This document shows positions 1-8,346 of a DNA stretch of 64,000 nt, piece after piece. Both the position numbers and the translations under genes were made by a program. This DNA comes from Larkinella punicea (lineage in GTDB: Bacteria > Bacteroidota > Bacteroidia > Cytophagales > Spirosomataceae): positions 95,902-159,901 of the forward strand of contig NZ_QOWE01000021.1 in assembly GCF_003334855.1 (NCBI RefSeq). The letters are read 5' to 3'. Under the pieces are notes generated by a model that was not told the DNA's origin, searched no databases, and saw only the letters and a list, made by a program, of their open reading frames with translations. The first letter of the stretch is position 1. Every line of letters begins with the position of its first letter.

Positions 1-1421
1 CCTTCCTGATCGAAATACCCGGCGGAGGTAAAAAACCGGGATACATTGTTACCACCCGAAACCGAAAGCTGGTGTTGCTGAATCGGTGCCGTGCGGAGCA
101 AAACGTCCTGCCAGTCGGTAGCGGTTTGGGCGAAGGTCTGCGTTGCACCGTCATAAATCGGCGTGTTCAGGTTGCTCAGGCGGCTGGGCATCGCAATCCC
201 GGCATTCCCCAGCAGCGCCGTGGCATATTGGGTGTATTCCTGCGTGTTGAGCAGATCCAGTTTCTTCCAGGCGCTCTGGGTTCCAAAATACGTATCCAGA
301 CTGACGTGCAGTTTGCCGTCTTTCGAGCCTTTTTTGGTCGAAATGATCACCACCCCGTTCGACGCCCGCGAACCGTAGATGGCAGCAGCACTGGCGTCTT
401 TCAGGACTTCCAGCGATTCGATGTCTTTCGGGTCGAGGTTGTTCAGATCACCCGATGGCACACCGTCGATGACATAGAGTGGCCCGGATGCGTAGTTGAT
501 GGAACCGACCCCCCGGATGCGCACGATCGGCGACTGGCCGGGGCTACCGTTGTTGACAACCCGAACGCCCGGCACCCGGCCCTGCATGGCCGACTCGGCA
601 CTGATAACGGGCAAAGCCGTTAGCTCTTTGGGCGTTACGGACGAAACCGCCCCTGTTACCGAAGCCCGTTTCTGGGTTCCGTATCCCACGACGACGACCT
701 CTTCCAGTGCCCGCTCATCCTGCACCAGCGATACATTCAGCATGGTCTGTCCGTTCACCTGCATTTCTTTGGACGCATACCCGACAAAGCTGAAAACCAG
801 CGTGGCATTGGCGGGGGCATTGATGGAAAACTCACCCTGTCCGTTGGTGGTCGTTCCCCGCGTCGATCCTTTGATCACCACACTCACACCCGGCAATCCT
901 TCGCCGGTGGCATCCGTCACTTTTCCGCGAATGTCTTCCAAAGCCCGCTCCGCCGAAAGAACCGAATACCCGATTCGCTCAAGTTTAGTGATGTTCAGGT
1001 CGGCCGACGTTACGGGTTCTGTGCCGGTTTGGGGTTCGAAGACTTTCTTTTCGATCTGATTAATTTTTCGAAAAAACCGGGTACCTTTTTCTTTCGTGGC
1101 TACAATGACGTAGAAGTTGGACTGAATTTTCTCGAAAGTCAACCCTTTGTCCGACAGCAAATTCGTCAACGCTTCCTCCACCGTCCGATCCCGCCGTCCG
1201 GTCATCACCACCTTCGTATCGACCAGATCCGTCCGGTAGATAAACGAAACCCGGTAGTGTTTTTCCAGTTCCGACAAAGCCGCCTTGAGTGTAACCACCG
1301 GCGCGGCAATGTCTTTCTCCTGTTGTCTTACCCGCTGCCCGTTCGATGCAATCAGTTGAGCGTAGGTCGGCAGGGTTCCGACCACTAACACTCCCCACAG
1401 AAACAAGACTATTTTTTTCAT
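1..1421 (-). CDS. SusC/RagA-type TonB-dependent receptor with STN domain (3' end outside window)
   Basis: N-terminal 473 residues of an outer-membrane TonB-dependent receptor; the reading frame is still open at base 1. Visible in order: signal peptide ending near PTYAQ (residue ~22), a secretin/TonB short N-terminal (STN) domain (~35-95) of the kind that contacts a FecR anti-sigma factor, a carboxypeptidase-like regulatory domain (~130-195) starting at IRGKVTDATGEGLPGVSV, then the TonB plug with VVVGYGTQKRASVTGAV and LYVIDGVP, both typical of SusC/RagA. The start is ATG at 1421, followed by a lysine-rich signal peptide. It lies 11 bp downstream of the FecR gene. Substrate is probably a glycan or peptide, as for the family, but nothing visible fixes it; a SusD partner would be expected beyond the window edge. 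Confidence 0.9.
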   Translation of the reverse strand, partial: MKKIVLFLWGVLVVGTLPTYAQLIASNGQRVRQQEKDIAAPVVTLKAALSELEKHYRVSFIYRTDLVDTKVVMTGRRDRTVEEALTNLLSDKGLTFEKIQSNFYVIVATKEKGTRFFRKINQIEKKVFEPQTGTEPVTSADLNITKLERIGYSVLSAERALEDIRGKVTDATGEGLPGVSVVIKGSTRGTTTNGQGEFSINAPANATLVFSFVGYASKEMQVNGQTMLNVSLVQDERALEEVVVVGYGTQKRASVTGAVSSVTPKELTALPVISAESAMQGRVPGVRVVNNGSPGQSPIVRIRGVGSINYASGPLYVIDGVPSGDLNNLDPKDIESLEVLKDASAAAIYGSRASNGVVIISTKKGSKDGKLHVSLDTYFGTQSAWKKLDLLNTQEYTQYATALLGNAGIAMPSRLSNLNTPIYDGATQTFAQTATDWQDVLLRTAPIQQHQLSVSGGNNVSRFFTSAGYFDQE

Positions 1422-1432
1422 GCGTATATAGG

Positions 1433-2425
1433 TTATTCAATTAAAATATAGTTGGATTTTCGGGTAATTTTTAAGTCAAAGAGGCCGGAAAGCCCTTTCA
1501 GAATCGTGTCGGCATTTTGGCCCGGAATGGTGCCGGAAAACTTTTGTTGCAGCAAGTCCCGATCCCGGATTTCGACCTCCAAACCGTAGGTATCTTTCAG
1601 AAGCTGGGCAATTTCGGACAGGGTTGTTCCGTCAAAAATCAGTTTGTTCGTGCGCCAGGACGACTGGGCCACTGCATTGACGGGCTTTTTATAAAAGTTT
1701 TTCGTTTGCGTATCCGCGTAAAACATCTCACCGGGTTTCATTTCCAGGTGGTTGCCGGGCTTGTCGGAAACCCGCATCTCAATACGGCCTTCGTTGAGCA
1801 CCACTTTCGTCTGGGTTTTGCGGGTGTAAACATTGAAGCGCGTTCCCAACACTTCGACGTTCATCTGGCTGGGCAGATGCACCTGAAACCGCTGGTGGTT
1901 TTTGGTGTGAACGACTTCGAAGAAAGCCTCCCCTTCCACCCACACTTCGCGGGGCTGGTCGGCCTGCCAGTGGTCGGCAAACCGGATGGAGGAGTTTCCG
2001 TTCATCGTTACAATGGATTGATCAGGCAGCACGACCCGGCGGGTCTGGCCGAAATCGGTATGCAGGGAAAGCAGTTCGGGCGTGGCGGTTTTGCGGTAGA
2101 AGAAGAGCGAGCCGGTGGCCAGCAGCAGCACGCCAATGGTAGCCGCAGCCATCCAGGTCCAGCGCGGTCTCATTCGGCGAAAGGGAGATTCGGTCCGGGT
2201 GCCGGCTGCGTTGCGCTTGGTCGACTGGATTCGGCTAAACAACCGCTGGGCGTCGAGTCGCTCGGCGGCATTGAGCGGAATCGCTGCCGGTTCGGTCAGG
2301 TCAGCATCGAGCAGTTGCTGCAACTGGCGTTGTCCGTTAACCGTTGCCAGATGCAACAACACGATCCGAGCCTCCTCCGGAGTACACTCATTCCGTACGT
2401 ACTTCTGTAGAAGTTGTGTATCCAT
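1433..2425 (-). CDS. FecR family anti-sigma factor
   Basis: A 330-residue inner-membrane anti-sigma regulator. The N-terminal ~85 residues are cytoplasmic and should bind the sigma factor encoded just upstream; a single membrane helix lies at ~90-110. A periplasmic FecR domain (~120-225) contains VWVEGEAFFEV and VEVLGTRFNVYT, and a C-terminal DUF4974/STN-like domain (~255-330) contains LIFDGTTLSEIAQLLKDTYG. The length fits the family. It sits between the ECF sigma gene (2510-3127) and the STN-bearing receptor (1-1421), the usual order of a cell-surface signalling unit in which receptor occupancy is passed through FecR to the sigma factor. Start ATG at 2425 has no competing upstream start. Confidence 0.93.
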   Translation of the reverse strand: MDTQLLQKYVRNECTPEEARIVLLHLATVNGQRQLQQLLDADLTEPAAIPLNAAERLDAQRLFSRIQSTKRNAAGTRTESPFRRMRPRWTWMAAATIGVLLLATGSLFFYRKTATPELLSLHTDFGQTRRVVLPDQSIVTMNGNSSIRFADHWQADQPREVWVEGEAFFEVVHTKNHQRFQVHLPSQMNVEVLGTRFNVYTRKTQTKVVLNEGRIEMRVSDKPGNHLEMKPGEMFYADTQTKNFYKKPVNAVAQSSWRTNKLIFDGTTLSEIAQLLKDTYGLEVEIRDRDLLQQKFSGTIPGQNADTILKGLSGLFDLKITRKSNYILIE

Positions 2426-2509
2426 TAATAGAGATTAGGAAATGTTCTATTCATTCCTAATTAGATACACATAAGCAGACCGGAAGTATTACTGATCGGA
2501 GAAAAAATA

Positions 2510-3127
2510 TTAATGGAATAGAATAAAAAGGAGAACCGGAAGAATACCTTCCAGGTCGGCGTGTTTGCTGAGGTAGTCTTTTAAAAACCGGGTAGCCTGC
2601 GTGAATTGCGACTTGACGGTATTGACCGAGATGGATAATTGTCTGGCAACCTGCTCATTGTCCAGGCCACTGAACACCCGCAACCGGAACACTTTTTCCC
2701 GTTGGGGCGGTAGTTTCTGCATCCCTTGCTCCAGAATAGTCCCATATTCCTGCAATTGAAACGCGTCGCTGGTGGTATCTTCCCCGTTGAGTTCTTCCAT
2801 TTCGGCAGAAAGATATTCCCAGATCGACTGGTGGTTGTTGCGAATCACGTTCAGGACGTGGTTCTTCATGGAAACCGACAGGAAGTTTTTAATGGAATAC
2901 GACTCATTCAGGGCGTCCCGGTGGTCCCAGAGTTTGAGAAAGATGTCCTGAACGGCATCTTCGGCCAAGTCGGGGTTTTTCAAAAACTTGATACCAATCG
3001 CAAGCAGGTGTTTGTAGTAGCGGTAGAAAATTTCCTCAAAAGCGTTTTCGTCACCCGCTTTCAACCGCAGGGTGATCTCCTTTTCAGCGTCTTGACCCAA
3101 CCGGATGGGTAGTTTTCGAATCCGCAT
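2510..3127 (-). CDS. ECF RNA polymerase sigma factor (FecI-like)
   Basis: A 205-residue sigma-70 family protein of ECF type. Region 2 is visible at ~30-75 (FEEIFYRYYKHLLAIG and AEDAVQDIFLKLWDHRD), and region 4 near 135-190 (LPPQREKVFRLRVFSG, with NEQVARQLSISVNTVKSQ as the helix-turn-helix). It ends in a short hydrophobic tail (LPVLLFILFH). It should direct polymerase to the adjacent fecR-susC genes and perhaps others. It is transcribed leftwards, 84 bp upstream of fecR, and diverges from the response regulator at 3426 across a 298-bp A/T-rich spacer. Confidence 0.93.
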   Translation of the reverse strand: MRIRKLPIRLGQDAEKEITLRLKAGDENAFEEIFYRYYKHLLAIGIKFLKNPDLAEDAVQDIFLKLWDHRDALNESYSIKNFLSVSMKNHVLNVIRNNHQSIWEYLSAEMEELNGEDTTSDAFQLQEYGTILEQGMQKLPPQREKVFRLRVFSGLDNEQVARQLSISVNTVKSQFTQATRFLKDYLSKHADLEGILPVLLFILFH

Positions 3128-3425
3128 GAACTGACCTTTTGGCTATTTTCGATGAAAGAGACGGAATGCTTTGTAACAAATAGCTAAAGTAGGCATTAAA
3201 ACCGTACTATTCCAATAAAAAATTCTCTTTAATCTAAGTTTACTGTCAATTTAACACTTATTTTTTTAAGAATAATTCAATTGGTAATTACTTAATCGAA
3301 TAAGCAGCAATTCTTTTAAACACGCGTCTATAAATACATAGCGAATCTTACTTATTTTTATAGTTTAGCGATCTTCCCGAAAACGAACGGAGCAAGTCTT
3401 TCCACGCCCTGATGAAGGAATTCCC
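3128..3425. other. A/T-rich divergent spacer
   Basis: 298 bases between the divergent sigma factor and response-regulator genes. The sequence is A/T-rich and must carry both promoters, but no exact TAnnTTTG box was found on either strand, and no open frame with a plausible start or clear hairpin was seen. Confidence 0.5.
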
Positions 3426-4046
3426 ATGAAAAAATTATTGATTGTTGATGACCATCGTTTGTTCGCCGACAGCATCCGGTTTCTACTGGAGCACACAACG
3501 GATTACGAAGTTGTCGGCGTGTTGCACACGGGTGCTGAAGTCCTTCCGTTTCTGGCCCTTCACAGGGTCCATATTGTGCTGCTGGACATCGATTTGCCGG
3601 ATGTCACGGGGTTTGAACTGGCCAGAACCATTCAGCAAACCGATCCTGAAATCAAAATACTGGCTCTGTCGATGCTCAACGATAATCAGTCGATCGACCG
3701 GATGATCGATGCCGGAGCTGCCGGCTACTGCGTCAAAAGTGTGAGCCGGGATGAATTGGTTGCCGCCATTCAGGCCGTGGGAGACGGTGGACACTCCCTG
3801 CCCGTCGAGTATTTCACCCAATCCCGAGAGTCCAAAAACAGCGCCGACCGCCCCGTTCTTACCGGGCGCGAAACCGAGATTATCCAGCTCATTGTCAATG
3901 GAATCAGTACCCGACAAATTGCCGAAAAGTTGTATCTTAGTGAACGAACGGTGGAAACCCACCGGAAAAATATTTACCGTAAACTAGGGGTTCACACCAA
4001 CGTTGAACTGACCCTCTACGCCAGGAACAATCGCATGATCGGATGA
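3426..4046 (+). CDS. NarL/LuxR-type response regulator
   Basis: A 206-residue two-component response regulator. The receiver domain (1-120) has the acidic pair D8/D9, the probable phospho-acceptor D54 in VLLDIDLPD, and the conserved lysine in YCVKS. The LuxR-type DNA-binding domain (~143-206) has LTGRETEIIQLIVNG and RQIAEKLYLSERTVETH. The stop overlaps the start of the sensor kinase by four bases (ATGA), so the two are translationally coupled and are almost certainly partners. Target genes cannot be read from the sequence; the neighbouring susC unit is one possibility. Confidence 0.93.
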   Translation: MKKLLIVDDHRLFADSIRFLLEHTTDYEVVGVLHTGAEVLPFLALHRVHIVLLDIDLPDVTGFELARTIQQTDPEIKILALSMLNDNQSIDRMIDAGAAGYCVKSVSRDELVAAIQAVGDGGHSLPVEYFTQSRESKNSADRPVLTGRETEIIQLIVNGISTRQIAEKLYLSERTVETHRKNIYRKLGVHTNVELTLYARNNRMIG

Positions 4047-7000
4047 ATTACTGCATTAAACTTGGCACAATCTTCGTATGGGTGTTAGCAACGGCGGTGG
4101 CCTGGGGACAAAAAACCGGGCTTACTCCTCCTTCCGATGCCTTCACCGATGCGATTCTGCTGGAGCATTATGCGCAGGAAAAAGGGCTTTCGCAGGGAAC
4201 AGGCTACGCGATTGCGCAGTACGATGACTTCCTGTGGTTTGCCACCCAGGACGGTTTGAACCGGTTCGATGGGTATGCCTTTACGGTGTTCAGGCCAGGC
4301 GGTCAATTCGGCTTGAACAACAGCATTGTGCAGGCCCTCCTGCCCGATTCTCACGGGCGGTTTTGGGTCGGAACGGGGGGCGGTTTAAACCTGTATGATA
4401 AAGAAAACGAGCGCTTCAATCGGTTCAGTACCTTATCCGGGTTTGAACACACGCTCGACAGCGTCTCGATTGAGAAGTTGCTGGAAGATAAATCGGGAAA
4501 TATCTGGGTCATGACCGACGAAAAAGGGCTGTTTTGTGTCAACAGTTCGACCCATCAAATCGACCGGTATTTCCCGAACGACAACTCGCTCTACGGTTTT
4601 TGCCTGGATGCGGGCGGTGCGCTCTGGCTTTCCATCTACCATGCCATCTACCGGTTTGACCCGGCTGCAAACACGTTTCGGGAAGTGATCAACCAGCAGC
4701 AGTTGGGTACGCAGTCCCCACTCGGCAGCATTCTGTTCGACGGGCAGGGAAATGGGTGGATCGGCACCCGCGAAGACGGCGTCTTCGTTTTGAAACCGGA
4801 TGCAGCCCTTCGAAACATCATCCATTACCAGCATGGCGCCACCAACCATTCGCTCAGCAGCAATGAAGCAACGGCCTTGTTGCGCGACCGCTCGGGGCGC
4901 ATCTGGATTGGATCGCGTACGGGCGGCATTTCCATTTACAATCCGGAAAAACGCTCTTTTTCCCATCTCCGCCACTCCCCCGCCCAAACCTACAGTCTGG
5001 CCGAAAACAGCGTCTGGAGTTTGTTTGAAGACCGGAACGGCATCGTCTGGATTGGGTTCAGCAGCCACGGAATCGACAAGTATGACCCCAACCGGTTTTC
5101 GTTCCAGCTCATTCAGCGTGACAACGACCGTCCCCTTTCGTCCTTGCCCGACAACATGATTTTCAGGCTGTTCGGTCAGGACGAAACCGTCTTTATTGGA
5201 ACCGGAACCGGGGGAATGGCGCAGTACTCGCTGACAACCAAACAGGTTACGCCGGTATTGAGCAAAACCAATCTTCCCGATCGCAACCCCGATCCGATTG
5301 TCAACAATGAGGTTCGGGTTATTGTTGCCGACCGTAACAAAAAACTCTGGCTCGCCAACTCGCGCGGCCTTGTCCATTTCGATCCGGTCCGGCGAACCTA
5401 CAACACCTACAAAACGGATGGAAAACGGCAGCAACTGTACGTCTATGCCGCTCATCTGGTGACCGATTCGGCCGGACGAACCCGGGAAATCTGGACCGGC
5501 GGGGGTGCGGGCCTGGCGCGTTTCGAGGTCGCGACGAAACAGTGGAAAAACTGGGACGACCTGCCGGCCCTGAAGGCCATTGAAACGTACACCATCCGGC
5601 TGATGTACGTTGATCCCCAGCAAAATTTGTGGCTGGGAACGTTGGGACACGGGTTGATCCGGTATGAGGAAAAAACAAAAAAAACCGTATCGTTTGACGA
5701 CAAAAACGGGCTAACCTGCGCCAACATCCGATCGATGCTTGCGGATGGAAACACGATTTGGGTAGGCACCGACTGCGGCCTTTTTGCCATCGACCGGCTG
5801 ACCCTCCGCGTCAAACGGCACTTTTCCGACCAGACGAATCCGGTCTCGTTCCGCCTGCCCAACAATGTCATTTACGGGATTCTGAAAGACAATCAGGGAT
5901 TTTTGTGGCTCAGCAGCAACCTGGGTCTGACCCGGTTTTCGCCCACACAGGGCGTCCTCAAAAACTATGACCTGAAAGACGGTTTGCAGAGCAACGAATT
6001 CAATACCAACGTGTGCTACCGCCACCCCGACGGCACGTTGTTTTTTGGGGGCATCAACGGCATCAATTTTTTCAAGCCCGATCAACTCCGGAAAAACACC
6101 GTGGTGCCATCTGTCCGGATCACAAACGTGATGGTGCTGGACAGCGTCTACCCGCCCAATCAAAAAAAACTGACGCTCCGGTATAACCAGAACTTCATCG
6201 ACATTGAGTTTGCCGCGCTGAATTATTCCAATACCGAAAAAAACCGGTATCAGTACCAACTGGATGGGATCGACCCGGATTGGGTGCTGTCGCAGCATCG
6301 CCGGGTGGCTCACTACACCAATCTGCCACCGGGCAACTACGTGTTTCGGGTGAAGGGCAGCAACGACGACGGCGTCTGGAACGAAACGGGAGCCTCCCTC
6401 ATCATCGTGATCGAACCGCCTTTCTGGGCCACGCTGTGGTTTCGGCTGGGGTTGATGGCTTTGCTGCTGGCGGGGCTATATGGGGTGTACCGCTACCGGA
6501 TCACGGATCTGAAAAGCCGTCAGGCGCACGAACTGGCGGTGTCTATCCGAACCCAGGAACTGGAACGACAGCGGTTTGCCAAAGAACTGCACGATGGCGT
6601 GGGCGCCAACCTGGCGGTTTTGAAGCTGTATCTCTCCTCGCTGGGCTCGCCCACCATTTCCGTTGACGAATTGAAAATACGCTCGATGGCGGTTTTGAAA
6701 TCGTCCATCGACGACATCCGCAGCATCATCCGCAACATGCATCCGCGCAGCCTGACCGAAGCGGGACTGGAACAAACGATTTATGAACTGGTCGTTCTGC
6801 TCAACGAAAGCAACCACCTGGCCGTCAGCTTCGAAGCCCGGAATGTGCCCCAAAAACTACCCTCGGCGGTTGAAATCAACCTGTTGCGGGTGGTGCAGGA
6901 GTTGCTGCAAAATGCCGTGAAACACGCCAACGCCCGCGAGGTGTGGCTCCAGCTTCTTTACAAAACCGGGACGCTGACCCTGACCTACCGCGACAACGGG

Positions 7001-7153
7001 CGGGGTTTTGATCCGGCGCTGGCCCACCAGCCGTCGGGCAACGGACTGGTCAATATCAAACAGCGGATTGAACTGCTCAAAGGTGAATTTTCAGTCCATT
7101 CGGCCGAAAATGAGGGAACGACCGTCGTGATTTCGGTTCCGGTTGCGTCCTGA
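4043..7153 (+). CDS. Two-component sensor histidine kinase with periplasmic propeller domain
   Basis: A 1036-residue membrane sensor kinase. A signal peptide (1-23, ends AWGQ) is followed by a long periplasmic region (~35-690) of two-component-regulator propeller repeats (blades marked by DxxGxxWxGT-like strings such as RSGRIWIGSRTGGI). A Y_Y_Y domain follows (~690-770; YQLDGIDPDWV, LPPGNYVFRVKGSNDDG), then one membrane helix (~778-800). The cytoplasmic part is a HisKA_3 dimerisation domain with phospho-acceptor H850 in KELHDGVGANL, and a HATPase_c domain with the N box (VVQELLQNAVKHANA) and DNGRGFDP. Unlike the one-piece hybrid regulators of Bacteroides, the receiver and DNA-binding parts are in the separate upstream gene. 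Such sensors commonly detect polysaccharide fragments; the ligand here is unknown. Confidence 0.93.
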   Translation: MNYCIKLGTIFVWVLATAVAWGQKTGLTPPSDAFTDAILLEHYAQEKGLSQGTGYAIAQYDDFLWFATQDGLNRFDGYAFTVFRPGGQFGLNNSIVQALLPDSHGRFWVGTGGGLNLYDKENERFNRFSTLSGFEHTLDSVSIEKLLEDKSGNIWVMTDEKGLFCVNSSTHQIDRYFPNDNSLYGFCLDAGGALWLSIYHAIYRFDPAANTFREVINQQQLGTQSPLGSILFDGQGNGWIGTREDGVFVLKPDAALRNIIHYQHGATNHSLSSNEATALLRDRSGRIWIGSRTGGISIYNPEKRSFSHLRHSPAQTYSLAENSVWSLFEDRNGIVWIGFSSHGIDKYDPNRFSFQLIQRDNDRPLSSLPDNMIFRLFGQDETVFIGTGTGGMAQYSLTTKQVTPVLSKTNLPDRNPDPIVNNEVRVIVADRNKKLWLANSRGLVHFDPVRRTYNTYKTDGKRQQLYVYAAHLVTDSAGRTREIWTGGGAGLARFEVATKQWKNWDDLPALKAIETYTIRLMYVDPQQNLWLGTLGHGLIRYEEKTKKTVSFDDKNGLTCANIRSMLADGNTIWVGTDCGLFAIDRLTLRVKRHFSDQTNPVSFRLPNNVIYGILKDNQGFLWLSSNLGLTRFSPTQGVLKNYDLKDGLQSNEFNTNVCYRHPDGTLFFGGINGINFFKPDQLRKNTVVPSVRITNVMVLDSVYPPNQKKLTLRYNQNFIDIEFAALNYSNTEKNRYQYQLDGIDPDWVLSQHRRVAHYTNLPPGNYVFRVKGSNDDGVWNETGASLIIVIEPPFWATLWFRLGLMALLLAGLYGVYRYRITDLKSRQAHELAVSIRTQELERQRFAKELHDGVGANLAVLKLYLSSLGSPTISVDELKIRSMAVLKSSIDDIRSIIRNMHPRSLTEAGLEQTIYELVVLLNESNHLAVSFEARNVPQKLPSAVEINLLRVVQELLQNAVKHANAREVWLQLLYKTGTLTLTYRDNGRGFDPALAHQPSGNGLVNIKQRIELLKGEFSVHSAENEGTTVVISVPVAS

Positions 7154-7189
7154 TGCTTTCTGATCCACCAGCTTCCGGGTAGTCTACGC

Positions 7190-8266
7190 TTATTTTAGCC
7201 GGTTATGCGATTTCACTTTGGCCATGAACGTCGCGACGTCTTTCAGGAATTGCTCCGGACGTTCATAATGAATGTTATGCCCCGTGTTGGGGTATACTTT
7301 GTGATCAATGAGACTAGGGTGTGCCTGCTGAAGGGCTGCGTTACGGGTTTCGAAAGGAAACAAATCATCGGGGCCGGTCGGGTCCAGAATTAGGACCGGA
7401 ACCGACAAATTTCGAAAGATAATTTTCGGTTCCAGAATCGACATCGATTCGGCAAAAAGCGGTACGCGGGTGGGATATAGGATGTTATCCAGGAATTGCT
7501 CCGGCGTATGCATGTTAAACAACTCCAACACGCCCGGGCTAATGGCCCATCGGCCCTCTTTGGTGGGGGCTATCCAGGCCAGCAACTCAAATTGATTCCC
7601 TTTCTGCGTGGTATCGTAGTAGGCGCGATAGGCTTCAAACTCGCTCTTGTAGGTAGTATCGGGCAATCGGTCTTTAAAAATGGCCCCTATTCGCGTGGTG
7701 AGCTGAATGGGTTTCATCGAATGATAATGCGTATTGGTAGACACAGAGCCGCCATCTTCCAGAATCAACCCGGCAACCCGATCAGGATAGGCATCATAGA
7801 AAGCCGTACTGATCATTCCCCCTCGTGACCAGCCGCCAATAACGGCCTTTTTGATCTTCAGCTCATCCAGCATGACTTTGATGTCGTCGGCCACGTGATG
7901 AAGCGAAACTTCATGCGCCGGAATCGGGGTTTGGCCATGTCCATAATAATCAATGGCAATCACATAATAACCGGCTTTCACCAGCCCCGCAGCCAGCGGC
8001 AACAGTTCCAGTGCATTCGTTAAACTGCCGTGCGACCAGACGAGTGGAAGAGCAGCAGGGTTTCCCCAGGTCAGGTAATGCATACGACCATTCTTAGTCG
8101 TAACAAAATGGCCATGCGCTTTTTCAAAGTTGACAAACTCTCGCTTGGCGTCAGCAAAGGCCTGTTCCAGTGGCGTTTGCCGACCGGTCAGAGGAGTTTG
8201 TTGCGCTCTGATATGAACACCGCCAATCAGCAGCAGAGCCATAATGGAGAAAGCCTTCAGCAGCAT
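7190..8266 (-). CDS. Secreted alpha/beta-fold hydrolase
   Basis: A 358-residue alpha/beta hydrolase with a signal peptide (MLLKAFSIMALLLIGGVHI, cleavage near RAQ), so it probably works in the periplasm. The oxyanion HG is in LVWSHGSL, the nucleophile elbow is GGWSRGG (Ser), the acid is likely in LILDPTGPDD, and the histidine in NTGHNIHYERPEQF. An ATG ten codons upstream (8296) is possible, but 8266 gives the cleaner signal peptide. It stands alone, convergent with the kinase at 7153 and downstream of the siderophore operon with a 50-60 bp gap. Substrate is not readable; the closest general class is proline-iminopeptidase/haloalkane-dehalogenase-like hydrolases. Confidence 0.8.
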   Translation of the reverse strand: MLLKAFSIMALLLIGGVHIRAQQTPLTGRQTPLEQAFADAKREFVNFEKAHGHFVTTKNGRMHYLTWGNPAALPLVWSHGSLTNALELLPLAAGLVKAGYYVIAIDYYGHGQTPIPAHEVSLHHVADDIKVMLDELKIKKAVIGGWSRGGMISTAFYDAYPDRVAGLILEDGGSVSTNTHYHSMKPIQLTTRIGAIFKDRLPDTTYKSEFEAYRAYYDTTQKGNQFELLAWIAPTKEGRWAISPGVLELFNMHTPEQFLDNILYPTRVPLFAESMSILEPKIIFRNLSVPVLILDPTGPDDLFPFETRNAALQQAHPSLIDHKVYPNTGHNIHYERPEQFLKDVATFMAKVKSHNRLK

Positions 8267-8346
8267 ATCATCAGGATTTTCGATTCTATTCCGCACAAAG
8301 TAAGCCTGGAATCGCCAGAATCCGCCACAATCGGCCTTAAAAACCG

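Noticed and set aside
1060..1440. 126-codon minus-strand frame near the SusC start
   Set aside because: It is a different frame from the SusC signal peptide and STN domain, which clearly translate from ATG 1421.
4433..5650. 405-codon minus-strand frame inside the propeller sensor kinase
   Set aside because: It lies wholly within a confidently identified kinase gene and shows no family motif.
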